Shown here: piece by piece, positions 49,003-60,490 of the stretch
Position numbering within the stretch: the stretch's first letter is position 1
How the letters are laid out: each line of letters opens with the position of its first letter
From: Agriotes lineatus
Taxonomy: Eukaryota > Arthropoda > Insecta > Coleoptera > Elateridae
DNA length: 64,000 nucleotides
Assembly (NCBI GenBank): GCA_940337035.1
Contig: OW679202.1
Location: 51,539,763 to 51,603,762 of the forward strand
Direction: 5' to 3'
Position numbers and translations under genes: made by a program
The notes under the pieces: model-generated
Seen by the model: only the letters and a program-made list of their open reading frames with translations
Database searches by the model: none
What the model was told of the DNA's origin: nothing

Positions 49003-50247
49003 GTTTAAAAATGTTTGCGAAGTTGCGTTCTCCCTTACTACTCGGCAGTCACGTTAGCGTTTCTATGGTAGTTTCCATTAATTTTTACTTGTATACGTTT
49101 GGAAAATTAAATTAGTCATGTTAATTTATTTGGAATTTTATTTATTTATACAACAAGCTAAAACTTTCCGAATTTGTAACAATCATTATATATAAAAATT
49201 TGAATTCTTTATTCTGAATACTGATCTTAAAATAAAATAGAAAATTAAATGGGACAAAGAAAAACGCAGAAGGAAACTAAAACGATTTTGTAGTTTTGGA
49301 AATCAAACCCATTTCTGACGAATTTTACATAAGTACCTACACAAACAAATATTGCAAATCACCTAACGTAAATATTTAGATACCTTCCTTAAATCACTAC
49401 CTTCCGAGGTAGTTGCATAGTGTAAATTTGAAAATATTCAAAAACAATTTTTTATTTTAATAACTTGAGAGATCGGCCTAATTCATTATTCATTTAGAAT
49501 TGTTTTTTCCGTCGTCTTATAGCAGTCATGTGGCGGCTTGTGTCTCTCAGCTTGATTGCAAAATTGTAGAGCAGCGACTTTGGTGCTACAATTTATGCTT
49601 TGCTATTGCCGTCTAACTCAACAGCAATGAGATTACTTTTTCCTTGTTTGCCTATGTATCCTGTATGAAAACAATACTAGCTAGTACTAAACAACGAAGC
49701 CGACGAAGCTGTTTTGACAACGCCTTTATGCTAACAATAATTAAACCACATCGCAAACAGCTTTTACTACCACGCTTTTATGCTAACAAACTACTACGCT
49801 GTTTTGTGTAACAAACGCACAGAACAATAAAATGTAGTGTACACACACTGAGTTTGAGGGTCCACACAGTCAGTGCTTCAATGACTACTCTTAAATAACA
49901 GAATTTGGCCTAAACCATCCACCGTCAGTGATGATTATTTAATTCCAATTGCGTCACAACCTGTAACTGTTTCTTACATGTATTCCCGATGATGCTGGGT
50001 CACACCTGAAAACTAAGGGCGCCCAGCGTGCAATTGTACTTACGGAAGTTCAACATCTTCGATTAGGCATTGTGGCCGGGGTCGACTTGCCTTGACAGGT
50101 GATGAACTAAAATAAAGAGCGCCTAGTGGATCTATCCGGCACGTTCAGCTATGGAAACTTTAGACGACTAACCACAATGTGACCATATCTAAGTACTTTA
50201 TTGCAGGTTTCAAATGTAAAACCTTACTGAACAAATTCTGTAAGTGC
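49003..50247. other. Unassigned DNA with a short dispersed motif
   Basis: 49030-49085 resembles 40750-40800 and 58740-58800 around GGCAGTCACGTTAGCG (see findings). The rest is AT-rich with no gene. Confidence 0.35.
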
Positions 50248-50259
50248 TTAACTGGGAAG

Positions 50260-50261
<2 letters not shown>
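50248..50261. repeat. LINE target-site duplication, left copy
   Basis: TTAACTGGGAAGTA, repeated exactly at 50522-50535. Confidence 0.88.

Positions 50262-50293
<32 letters not shown>
50262..50293. repeat. (TA)n microsatellite, LINE 3' tail
   Basis: Alternating AT with one G interruption, directly inside the left target duplication; it represents the simple-repeat tail of the minus-strand LINE. Confidence 0.75.
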
Positions 50294-50521
50294 GCGAGCT
50301 TATTACGGCTGTCGTCGCCTCTCGCATCCCTGTCGCCCAGCAACTCTATCGTTCCATTCTTCCCCTAAATTTCTGCTGTTTATAGCTTCTTGTATTTCTT
50401 TATGCCATATTCTTTTGGGGCGTCCTCTTTTCTTTCGTCCATGTGGTTTCCATTCCCAAATACGTTTAGGCCACCTCTCATTTGCCATTCGCTGCACGTG
50501 ACCATTCCATCTTATTTGTTT
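50262..50521 (-). mobile_element. 260-bp LINE 3' end with TA-repeat tail and exact target duplication
   Basis: This minus-strand insertion contains only the last ~70 codons of an RTE/CR1-type LINE. It begins at QIRWNGHVQRM near 50521 and continues KKRGRPKRIW (about 50400-50430), AINSRNLGEEWNDR and ERRRQP, with a stop at about 50303. The frame is completely open, so the copy is young or was inserted recently. Its 3' tail is a (TA)n microsatellite at about 50262-50293. The exact 14-bp duplication on both sides proves that this is one complete, severely 5'-truncated retrotransposition event. No promoter or catalytic domain is present. Confidence 0.88.
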
Positions 50522-50535
50522 TTAACTGGGAAGTA
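50522..50535. repeat. LINE target-site duplication, right copy
   Basis: TTAACTGGGAAGTA, identical to 50248-50261. Confidence 0.88.
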
Positions 50536-53049
50536 AGTTTCTATAATTACTGCTAAGGAGGATCCGAAAAGTTAACGCCACAATGCAAATAGGCAATTTC
50601 TTTACACGAGCAATTTAGAACGCATGCAATTACTGACCTTCTTACATTAAATGTAATACCTTTACAAAGGGTTAACGTATCCAGACATCTGCATATTTTC
50701 CCTACATTCAACAAAAATTATACCAACAGCTGATGACGTAAATTCAATACTAAATTACTTAAGGTACGTGTTTGGGCTCAGTGTAAAAATTAGGTTAGCC
50801 AATTAGCGACTCCGTTTAGCTAAAATGGGTACTTTAAACAGTATTACACATTTTCCACGGAATTGACGTCGAAATTAAATAACCAACTAATTAACAGGGT
50901 GAAGCCGAGGTTCATACAATATAATAATAATAATTTGGACTAATACCCATGATTAATGGCTATCGCTATTTTTACAATACACAATGAATCCTAGATTATT
51001 TAATGCAAATCATTCGAATGCCAAAAGCGAATGTGCTGGACTAGTTTCTAGGTCATAACTATAAGCGCAATAAACTTCCAAAGGCAGATACATAATCGTA
51101 CTACGTTTAAATCAAATTCATAAGATTTTACTCCTAAACAAATATATAATGAACTTGAAAGTCGCGTAATAGCCGAAATTACAGCTGATGGTACCTGCTC
51201 TAAATCAGCAAAAAACAGGGTAACAAGCCAACGTCCAACTGGCCACGTTCGAACACAGCCTCTTCCGAAAAATTTTCTAAAGAATTGGGTTTTAGATTTC
51301 TTCTACCAAACCAGTCAGCAGCGCAGGAGGGAGGATCGGATCTACATAGGAACAGCAAAAATGCCCCCAGGACTTCTCACAACATTTAACCCCAGCAGCC
51401 TGCCCTTCAGATTATGGCCTCCAAATTGGCGATTTTAAGACTCCGCCCAAAAAAAGGACAATAAAAATCTTAATTAGACTACAATTTTGGAAGGGAAATA
51501 ATCGCTTACCAGAGCTCTGCTCATTTAGAACCGAAATTAAAAATTCGCCGCCCACGCAATAGTGGCTTGCGATCGACGCGAAAGCAGATCAAACCGAAAA
51601 ATAGCTACAGCTGCAATACAGACAGAGATAGTCTTCCCCTGGGCCATGTTACAAATATGGACGGGCAGACCATCCTTCGAGTTGTGTGGTGACTTCTTTA
51701 AGTGCTCCCAAATTACACACAACATATGTAGTGAGCAAGTCGGTCGCCAATTTACCAGAAAACTAAAAATACTCGCCAGACCTTATGCTCCGTGGAGCAC
51801 TAATTGTAAACCTGACAGGCGAAAAATTTACCAAGAAACTCAATAAATTGTCTCAATCCACTCAGGAGAACAATGTCAAGTTCCCGTTGTATGATCTACA
51901 AATATGTATTCTGCAACGTTTTTCACGAATTTCTTTTCATTGCTGGGATGCCCTTCTATTTGTCGCGTTTATGTCCAATTTTCGCATTCATAAAGTAGGG
52001 CTGCTATAACAAAAATCTTTTTTCCTCTTTTTAATCATGATTTTAGTCGGATAGGACTTAATAACACCAAGATGCCTATGTATAGATAACATTAGAATTT
52101 CTCTAAGACTTCTAGATAAACGTTTCTCTTCTTCAATATCTTAGACATAATTGCATGAGTTTTTCTAGAAATACTGTGATTTCTCAATCTTCCTGACTAA
52201 TGCGTTCCTAGTTTTTTTAGATAATGCAAGTAGAACATGAGAGTTCACCTGGAGCGGTGGACAAGCTGAGATTTATATGCTGACTATTAAACATCACTTA
52301 CTGCTCAGATTTCTATAAAAGACCGCCAGTACCAGTTTATATACTTATATAATATATAATATTTTTATTTCATATTGTAAGTTCTTTTTGTGTACAGATT
52401 TTTGAAATTTTATTTCCGTGTATCTTCGAGTTTGATTTAAAAAAGAAATTTTTATAGCAGCTCAGAAAGGTACCTAGAAATAATGGAAAGACGACAAGAG
52501 AACAAACAGATTTAATGTAAAACCAGAACTTCTAGAAGTTATGAAATAAAATTGCATTCGTTTCCAGCAAGTTCATTTTACAACCATTCACACATCCTCT
52601 CTTGAATCAGTCACAGTGTAACCAACAAGAAATTAATTACTCTCCAGGAAGCACTTAGAAGTTCAACATGTGTGTAACTTTGGCGCAATAAAATTTCAGG
52701 ACTCAAAAACTTTATTATTTATGAAATTAAAGACACTTTGAAGAACAGATTGATGCCGCTGATGACAAAGTTACGGAGCCACTTACGTTCAGGGCAATTT
52801 GTTTTGAATACTGCCGTCGTAAAACAGTTTACGAGTCCAACTAGTTTTACAAGCGCATATGAAGTTGGATTACATTAGGCCACTAAGCAGTTTGGAACTC
52901 GGGACGTCTGGGAAATGCAGCTAATACTCGCCCTTTGCTATTTTAGTCCTAACCTGTGGACCGTGAAGCCTTCTTTTTGTTAAACCCGAAGGTCGTGTGT
53001 AAACTCACGACCTGCATTATTATTCCGCGGATATAATATCTACGGTAAT
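50536..53049. other. Unassigned DNA with a GC-richer block
   Basis: 51230-51840 is less AT-rich and open on both strands (for example 51562-51846 +, 94 codons, and 51537-51725 -). The products show no recognised domain. It may be an old repeat or part of a noncoding transcript. The remainder is featureless. Confidence 0.35.
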
Positions 53050-53315
53050 TTATCGAGTAGATGCTCCATGCCCTTTCGGGCATACGGGAGCTGCGTGGAC
53101 CGGAACAATATACGGATATTCAGGGGTGATATATACGTAAGAGGCAAGCACTTTGTACTGGTCGTCAGCTTTCAACTTATGCAGGAGAACGTGCCCTTTC
53201 GCCTGCGGCATTTTACGTGAAGGTCTCCAGACTAACTTCTTGCAATGCCGACGTGCCGCGAAAGCAAGCGTTTTTTGAGGAATCATTTAAAATAGATTAC
53301 GTGAGGACGTAGATG
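53050..53315 (-). CDS. Exon-like frame of an unrecognised 78-residue protein
   Basis: On the minus strand a pyrimidine-rich tract ends in TTTTTGCAG (last intron base 53316). It is followed by a 29-base leader, an ATG at 53286 and 78 codons to a TGA-free end at TAA (53050). Local G+C is above the surroundings. The product starts MIPQKTLAFAARRHCKKLVW, has a basic first half and a Tyr/Pro-rich second half (YVYITPEYPYIVPVHAAP). I recognise no family, and there is no signal peptide or membrane segment. A strong acceptor followed directly by an ATG-initiated frame would fit a terminal exon of a host gene, but the match could be accidental; no partner exon is seen. Confidence 0.3.
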
Positions 53316-54067
53316 CTGCAAAAACAACAACAGGGGGTTGGAGTACTTACAGAGGGAAGTATCAGCTGGCAAGATGCAAGAAGTTTGCGGGAGTTGCCCG
53401 ACTTTATTCACGGCTTTGGTTGGAATTAGAGAGAACATCAACAAGGAAAATTTATTTGTTTATTTCCTTGTTTACGTATTTAGTTGCCGAAGAGAGAAGG
53501 TCTAATTCCACTAATTAATCTTCTTGGAGAAAGAAATCCTACTGCCGATTTTCTAGTGGTAAACAGTAGACTTGCCTCGAATTAATCCTTGATTTGATAT
53601 AAACTGATAAGACTACCTTTCCCAAACTTAATTAACAATAGTAAGAGAAATGAAATTAAAAGCATTACTTGGATTATTACCATGGCAGGTTGAATGATTG
53701 CTTATCAAGGCTATGTATAGGTGTGTGCTAACCTGGTTTGGCTTTAAATTTACCTGATTTGATAATGATATCTGTTCACTACACACTAGTTTTTTTTCTT
53801 AATATTAAAGACTTCAAAAGAAATTCTCTGAGAGGCCGAGAATCCTTTATACTCTTAAAAAGAGCTATTATTTCTATCAATATTTGTCTTATTATAAACT
53901 CGTGCAATACTTATTTGTTAATTTATTAAAAAAATCTCATTCTTCGTACATTAGAACGGTTGTGATTTTCTAAGTCCCCTTTGCCCCTAAGCCGGGCAGA
54001 GAGTTATCCTTACCCATCGAAATTTAGGAAGAGAAGAGTTTCCTGGTTGGGAGCTAACGACTACCAC
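53316..54067. other. AT-rich DNA without a supported gene
   Basis: No gene or repeat is supported. Confidence 0.4.
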
Positions 54068-55480
54068 AGATCTCTCTCTCTCTGCTGTCGTTAACTATGT
54101 AGAAGTGTCGTGATCAAATGGTATCGTTTTGTAAGGTTATCGAAGTGCTGACTATTTGTTTCCATTCGCTTCTATTAATAACATCATGCGCGAGGCCTTC
54201 CAGTAAGGGTTTTAACTTGATCAATCCATCTCTTTGGTGATCTTCTGCGGGGTCTTTTTCCTTCCATGCGACCTTGTATTATTAATTTCTCTAGACTATT
54301 ACTATCTCTTCTTGCAATATGTCCAAAATATTGTAGTATCCTCTTGTATATTGTAGAGAGACGTTGCTGTATATTTAGTTCATCTAAGATAGAGATGTTT
54401 GTTCTTTTTTCAGTCCAGGATATTCTCATCATGCGATGCCAACACCACATCTCGTATGCGTCGATTCTTCTTCTGTCGCGTTCTTTTATCGTCCAAGTTT
54501 CTGACGCGTATAATAGGATTGAGAACACTAGTGATTTTACTATTTTTATTTTGGTTGCTCTAGTTATTTGCCCATCTTTCCATATTCGGTTCAGCTTAGC
54601 CATGGCATCTTTATTCATTTGTATACGTCTCCTTATTTCAGTTTTTAAGTCGCCTTTATTGCTTATATGATCCGAGATAAATGTAATGATCGACTATTTC
54701 ATATCCCCCAATTTGATTCGTGTTAGGTCTATTCTGCCCAAATCTATCTATGATAAGTACTTTAGTTTTACTTTTATTAGGATGTAGACCATATTCTTCA
54801 CTTGTTAACGAAAGTTCTTGTATAAAATGAAGTAGTTGTTCTTCTCAAGTTGCCATGATAGCAGTATCATCAGCGTAACGGAGATTATTAATCAGTTCAC
54901 GGTTGATTGTGATTGATGCCTTCTATACTGTATTCTGTGACTCGTGTAGTGTTTTGCATAAACGTTGAAAAGGAGTGGAGACAGAATACAACCCTGACGA
55001 GCACCTTTTCTTATTTTAAATTTGTCGGACAGTTTTTGATCGATTTTTACCATCCCCGTGGCATTGTCATATAGGTAGCTTTTGAATGAGGTGAATTAGG
55101 TGGTCGGGAACTCCCATTTCGGCTAATACCATCCAGAGTTTTTCCTACTTAATGCTATCAAAAGCTTTATGGTAGTCGATAAAGCAGACACTGACTGTAC
55201 TCTCTGGCTTTTTCTATTATTTGTTGAAGATTTTGAATTTATTCACGGGTGCCTTTACCTTTTACATACCCTTCTTGTTCTTTAGGAATTTGTCGTGATA
55301 AGTATGTTTTCGGCCTGCCATGGATAATAAGAAGTAGTAGTTTGCTGGCAAGAGGGATTAGTGCTATTAATCTGTAGTTATCGCATTTTTGTGTTGATCC
55401 TTTTTTGTGTAATGGGATGTATACCGATTTACACCAGTCGCTGGGCCACCTTCCATATATTTTGACAAAGAGTATGAAGA
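54068..55480 (-). pseudogene. RTE/Bov-B-type LINE, 5'-truncated reverse transcriptase and tail
   Basis: Minus-strand translation follows the Bov-B layout closely: QNIWKVAQRL (about 55450-55480), SVYIPLHKKGS (about 55385-55420), CDNYRLIALIPLASKLLL, KEQEGYVKGKGTRE, VCFIDYHKAFDSI (about 55145-55185), the catalytic LRYADDTAIMA (about 54853-54885) and the KTKVLII region. The thumb and tail follow in an open 144-codon frame (54184-54618): SLVFSILLYASETWTIKERD, EMWCWHRMMRISWTEKR, YFGHIARRDSNSLEKLIIQG and RPRRRSPKRWIDQV. Stops and frameshifts interrupt the palm; the endonuclease is absent. A GA-type simple repeat (54071-54083) near the 3' end is probably the tail. Inactive, but more readable than the RTE copies at 22 and 35 kb. 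Confidence 0.9.
54071..54083. repeat. Short TC/GA tract at the Bov-B-like 3' end
   Basis: Alternating TC on the plus strand, comparable with the tract next to the LINE tail at 29877-29891. Confidence 0.45.
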
Positions 55481-56639
55481 ATATTCCACAGATACAATAT
55501 TTAAAATCCCTGTGTTGTTTCCGGGGATTGTACCCAGCCTGGCCACCTGAAAGTCGAGCATATTGCCCACACGGCTATCCGCCCTTGAAAATAACATTAA
55601 TAAACCATTACAATAGTTATGCGGTGTCGTAAATGATATATATTTTTTTAAAGAAAATGTCAATAAACTTTTTGGAACATGCACTGCGAATGGGTACTTT
55701 TCCTATACCTAATTTTGCAGAATTATGCATTGAGCAGTTATGCAAAACTTCAATGTTGACATATCCTATTATACAATATAAATAACTTAGATTCGTCAAT
55801 ACCACCGCAGACATCATTAGAAAAGCCTTTTAAGCATTGGGAACCTGCCAAGATCACTATTAGGGACGGACGTGTGACTTAAAAACAGTCGGGTCACGGC
55901 GGGTTCCGTCGTGAACGTAAGTAACATTTGAAAATCGGACCATGAAAGTGAGTGAAAATGTCCAAGACATGATTCACGTTTTACGTTAATTTCAGGTTAA
56001 ATATTTAATAACGAATAAAAGACTGCAGGATGCCCCGCTCCCCAATTTTCCACCAATGTAGAAGATCCAGAGCTGGAGCGGGAGGTCATTGTACTTCTGT
56101 GTGGCAGCCTGCAGCGACGGAGCTTCGCACCTGTGTTGTGTTGTAAATGTTGTGTCTATAGTCAATCGCGTATCTGCGTCTATAGGCGTCCAAGTAGAAC
56201 TTACTTTTAGTTCCTTGGACGTAAAAGTACTTTTAAACCTGGAAATTAAAAGTGCTGCCTAGCAGCATATATTATACAACTTGTACTCGTATTAGTAAGA
56301 GAAACGTCATTCTAATGACAGCTCTTGGTAGTAAAAGTAATTTCGTTTTAAAGACGATTAAAAGGAATGTTTTTACGAGAAATCAATATTTATCCCTTGT
56401 TGTAAGCTATTGCAGTCAATTTGTATTTATTTCTTTTTGTCTCTACTATTCTGATTGCAACATATGACGTCAATTATTTCACGTGCAGACTGCAATTTTT
56501 TCGTTGTGAGTACATAGAGCAGTAAAAAATACAAGACTACTAGCACAGCTTCGTGCAACTTTATTGACTTATGGTATGGCGCCAGCAGATTTACCTACCC
56601 ACCATTAATGTTGCACCATTAGTGCAAATAATGTCAACC
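55481..56639. other. Unassigned DNA
   Basis: AT-rich. A GC-richer patch at 56030-56200 has no open frame of note. Confidence 0.4.
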
Positions 56640-57600
56640 TAATTGCTCCAGAACAAGCAAAAAAGTTTGAACGTACTACAGGCCTTGAAGGTCCATTCCT
56701 TGTTAGACTACCTTTTGCAATTCCTTTCTGTTTATTATTTTTTAATTCCATCTTCTACTTCTACTTTATGTGTCCACTTTGTTTTTGGCTTTCCTTTACT
56801 TCTGGTTCCACCTATTTTACTTTCAATTTCTTTTTTTAATGCGCCTCTCACACATCCTCATCACATGCCCCATTTATCTTACTGGCTGCGCTTTTATTAC
56901 TCCCATTATGTCTGGTTTCTTGCTGTATTCGTCTTTCCCATACACCATCCGCTTTCTTTTTTCTGCACATTTTACGCAGGACTTACCTTTCTCACCCTGC
57001 TAGCCTGTTTTGGTTTGTCTTTCACCTAAGTGTTACAAGTGTTCTATTTGGATATCAGTTTATAATATGTCTAATCTTTTTTGCAATTTATCAAATGCAT
57101 GATAACGGAAGTTCTAAAACGCGAATGGAACTATCACAACGCTTTAGGTGAAGTGTAGGGTTGATCTTGTATATATTCCGCCACGTTTTTCTTTTTTGGG
57201 GCTGCATTGCGTATGTCATCTCATGGTAATCCTCTTTCATCTACTGTTTTTTTACTATCTCCTTCCACGTTTTTCTTGGTCCTTTTATTGTTTTCCCTTG
57301 TGCCCTTAATCGAAACACCCCTCTAAATAGTATTTTGTCTGGCAGTCTGCATTTGTGCCCCAACTATCCTAGTTGCATTTGTTATATTATTGCTCTATCT
57401 GAGTTCATGTTCAAATTATTTCGAAAGAGTTCGCTCTTTATTTTCTTTGTTCTTGTTCCCCTTCTATTCCACGATGCACTACCATGTACCATTGCAGTCA
57501 TCATTACTTATTTATCACTTTCACTTTCACATTCTCAGTATTTCACTTGCACAAAAAGGTATTTTTCATGTTATTAAATATTCGTGCAACGTTCTTTTGC
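56640..57600 (-). pseudogene. Two decayed LINE carboxy-terminal fragments
   Basis: On the minus strand, about 57150-57590 reads like a LINE thumb and tail across frames: LYGSASW-like VHGSASWNRRGTRTKKI, then LGHKCRLPDKILFRGVFRL, then GPRKTWKEIVKK. About 56760-56900 contains a second similar tail: GHVMRMCERRIKKEIESKIG, then KGKPKTKWTHKVEVEDGI. The GHVxRM and GRPRxxW-type motifs are typical of RTE/CR1-like elements. Both pieces have stops, and no catalytic domain is visible. Whether they are one duplicated tail or two insertions is unclear. Confidence 0.5.
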
Positions 57601-59079
57601 ATTAATTTGTCAACACTACATCTTAGAGCGTGTAATGGTAGACTCTATAAGCAAAATATCATGGCATATTCCGCATACAGGCAACATTAAGTTTTCTAGT
57701 AATGATATACCAGATATAGCCCTCTTTCGTTAATGTTGCAATCTTTGAAATGTTCATTTTATAAAGGTGCTTTATTTAAATATTATTCTGGTAGGTGTGC
57801 TCTTGAGTTCAAGTGATTTAGCTGTCTAGCAGACTGTAAATTGAACAAAAAAATTCGATAGGTCATATTTAAATCCTACATAGATGTCACAGCGTTAGAA
57901 ATTAATATCAACTCTATAGAGTAGTTCTTAAGTAGGTAAATTAAGGAAGATGTGGGGTAAGTGAGATGGAATTGATGAGCAAGACGCTTTATCCTCGACC
58001 GAAGCATGGTACGGCTTGATAATGAGAAGGTTAAATCCGGACAGCCTAAATTTAAACCACGCCACAAAACAGCTTGTTGTCTAAACAACTCACCGTTTTG
58101 ACACCCAAAGTCTAATAGCAGCCACTTAGCGGTGTTAGGGGACTCCAAAATTGGTCAGAATTGAGCTGTGATAAGTATCTTTGTTTGTTTTCTGTATAAT
58201 GATTATTCTTAAAAGTTGCACATTAAGTAGTTAACTATGATCATTCCGAATAATCGGTATGCTGGATTTGTGAATATTGTGAATCTCGTAGAATTTGAAA
58301 CAAAGGGTTGAGAAATTATTCCAACTGTTTTTGATACAATGTTCCCAGTTGCTTAGAAATATTAGCACGCATATTTATATCAGAAGTATTAGAGCTGGTG
58401 ATGAAATGGAAATTTGAACATATTTTGCACTCGGTTTTATATCTGAACCAACATTTCTGCTTTATAAATTGGAGCTTAATTTATAGGGTCTGTTTTGTCG
58501 CGTATGTTTGAAGCCACTCCAACCAAAAATTATTTGTACGCAATAAAATGAGGGCGCACCTCTACACCTTAAGGTAGGAGAGGACGGATTATGTGTGTAT
58601 GCATGTATGTAAAATGACACACAACTGCAACGTTTCTTATATAAAATTAGGTCTAGGATACCAAGCTGGTAAAAGCTTACCAAATTCCAAAGGAATAAAA
58701 CAATGGGCAGCACTGTATAAAAAGGTTCTGTGACGTTAGAACCTCCTTCTTACCTCACCGGCAGTTGCGTGAGCGTTTACTGTGGTTGCTTTGAATATCA
58801 ATTAGTTTTCTTCATTTGCGCAGTTTATTTATTTACGAGTGACTTGCTACTGCCACTCATAGCTCAAATTCAGGAAACGTGAGTGATCTACCATTGGAAA
58901 TACATAAATGTTACAATTGGCATTACGTAGGAGGAAGAAGAACAAAGTATTTACACATTCTAACACGTTGGTATCTCGGGTTATCTGTCACGTTACTAAC
59001 AACATAATGTTATAGATTTTACTCCGATCAATACTCCCGTGCTTTGTTAAGGCAGTTCAGTGCAGTTGTTGTTCATAAT
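57601..59079. other. Unassigned DNA with a short dispersed motif
   Basis: 58740-58800 resembles 49030-49085 and 40750-40800. Otherwise there is no supported feature. Confidence 0.35.
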
Positions 59080-59800
59080 GTATAAAGAAAAACTAGATGT
59101 GTGCCAAGTAGATATAAAAAAGCACCTCTATTAAATACAGAACTATTGGAGGAAATTTAAAGTTAGAAGAACAAGTAACACAAGAAGACGATCGAATAGA
59201 ATTACTAGAAGTAAAAATGTCAAAAGGATATCGGCACTAAAAAAATAAAATTCCCTGGATTCTGAAATATTGTATGAATTGCGTGCTGATGCGAAATCAA
59301 ATGAATTGGAAAAATAGGAAAAAGTGGAATAGAGATATCAGGATTGAGATAAAAACCATAATGCTTCAAAAGGGAGAAATGAGACTTGAAACAGGAAAGA
59401 CAATACGACAATACCACTCGGAAAAACAGAAGAAAACTGAAAACATGAAAGAGGAATGTTCAAATCAAGGGCAATATCAGACGTAAGCAAAAATTCTTCA
59501 AAATTAGTGTAAAGTATCATTAAAAATTATTTTCGCCCAGTATGACTACGCAATACTTCCTAATTTATGAATGCTACTACATTTATACTTAGATGTCAGC
59601 TTGAAATTTTATTTTTAAGTGAGTTATAGTTGCATTTATAAATTTGAAACTATTCCATACCCATACTACGTGAAACAAATTTTAATAATACTATAGTAAT
59701 CACGTATGCGCCGACAAACGAGGAGGTATCAGGCATCTAAAGAAGCATTTTGCGAACAAGTTTAAAAACTTTACGGTAAAACACAAAATAAATATAGAAG
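59080..59800 (+). pseudogene. Possible LINE 5' remnant: coiled-coil-like segment and endonuclease scrap
   Basis: 59100-59480 is A-rich. Across frames it translates into Glu/Lys-rich helical sequence (LEEQVTQEDDRIELLEVKM), as in ORF1 or gag proteins. At about 59685-59730 one frame reads NTIVITYAPTNEEV, the conserved YAPTNE motif of the apurinic-like LINE endonuclease, followed after a frameshift by KEAFCEQV, the usual EEFYEQL-like helix. Nothing recognisable follows. The endonuclease scrap is reasonably sure; linking the upstream helical stretch to it is speculative. Confidence 0.4.
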
Positions 59801-60490
59801 CCCCATTCTGTTTGGTTTCCTAGACCATGAGCAGTCTCGTATGTCAAAATTCTTCGAGGGATTACAATGTCCGTGAGTTGTTTTAAGACACTTGCTACAA
59901 ACGTATGTCTTGGTATTGAATATTTTATTTCTAGTGGCTGAAAATGTATGTAATTACTGTTCAGAAGTCTAAAATAGAAAAAAAACTCTCAGATCGCCAC
60001 CCATCTTCCACATCTCTGTGCTGATGTAATATCTTCGCTGCGTTATACCTTCATGCCAAATAACTGCTGTTGGTTATATCATTCTAATACCTGTTTCTAT
60101 TGATCCGAAACTTCTATAATCATACATACTTTTTCCATATTAACAGATATTTCTAACTATTAGCTCTCTTCTGCAATACGGGCCCAGTAACATATGAATT
60201 ACAACAGAAAAATATGCAGTACAATTTTATTTTCCAAAATAAAATTTATTAGGTTAATACAATTGCAAGAAATACAAAGTATATTTGCCAATATTCTGTA
60301 TAGTGTTAACAATTAATAAACAGTATTGAATAAGTATTCCAATTACGATTATTCTAAAAAGAACAGCGTTACAGGAAATTATGTCTGTCGCATACGAGTA
60401 TCAATCGGACTGACTCTTGGCACTCCTTAGTCAAGTTGAGACATGTATTAATTATTATTCGGACTTTAATCATATTTTTATGTTCAAACT
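59801..60490. other. AT-rich DNA without a supported gene
   Basis: No gene is supported. The right end may include the simple tail of the minus-strand LINE. Confidence 0.35.

Noticed and set aside
56643..57605. Plus-strand Phe/Leu/Ser-rich membrane-like proteins
   Set aside because: They are the antisense of Lys/Arg-rich LINE tail sequence that is recognisable on the minus strand.
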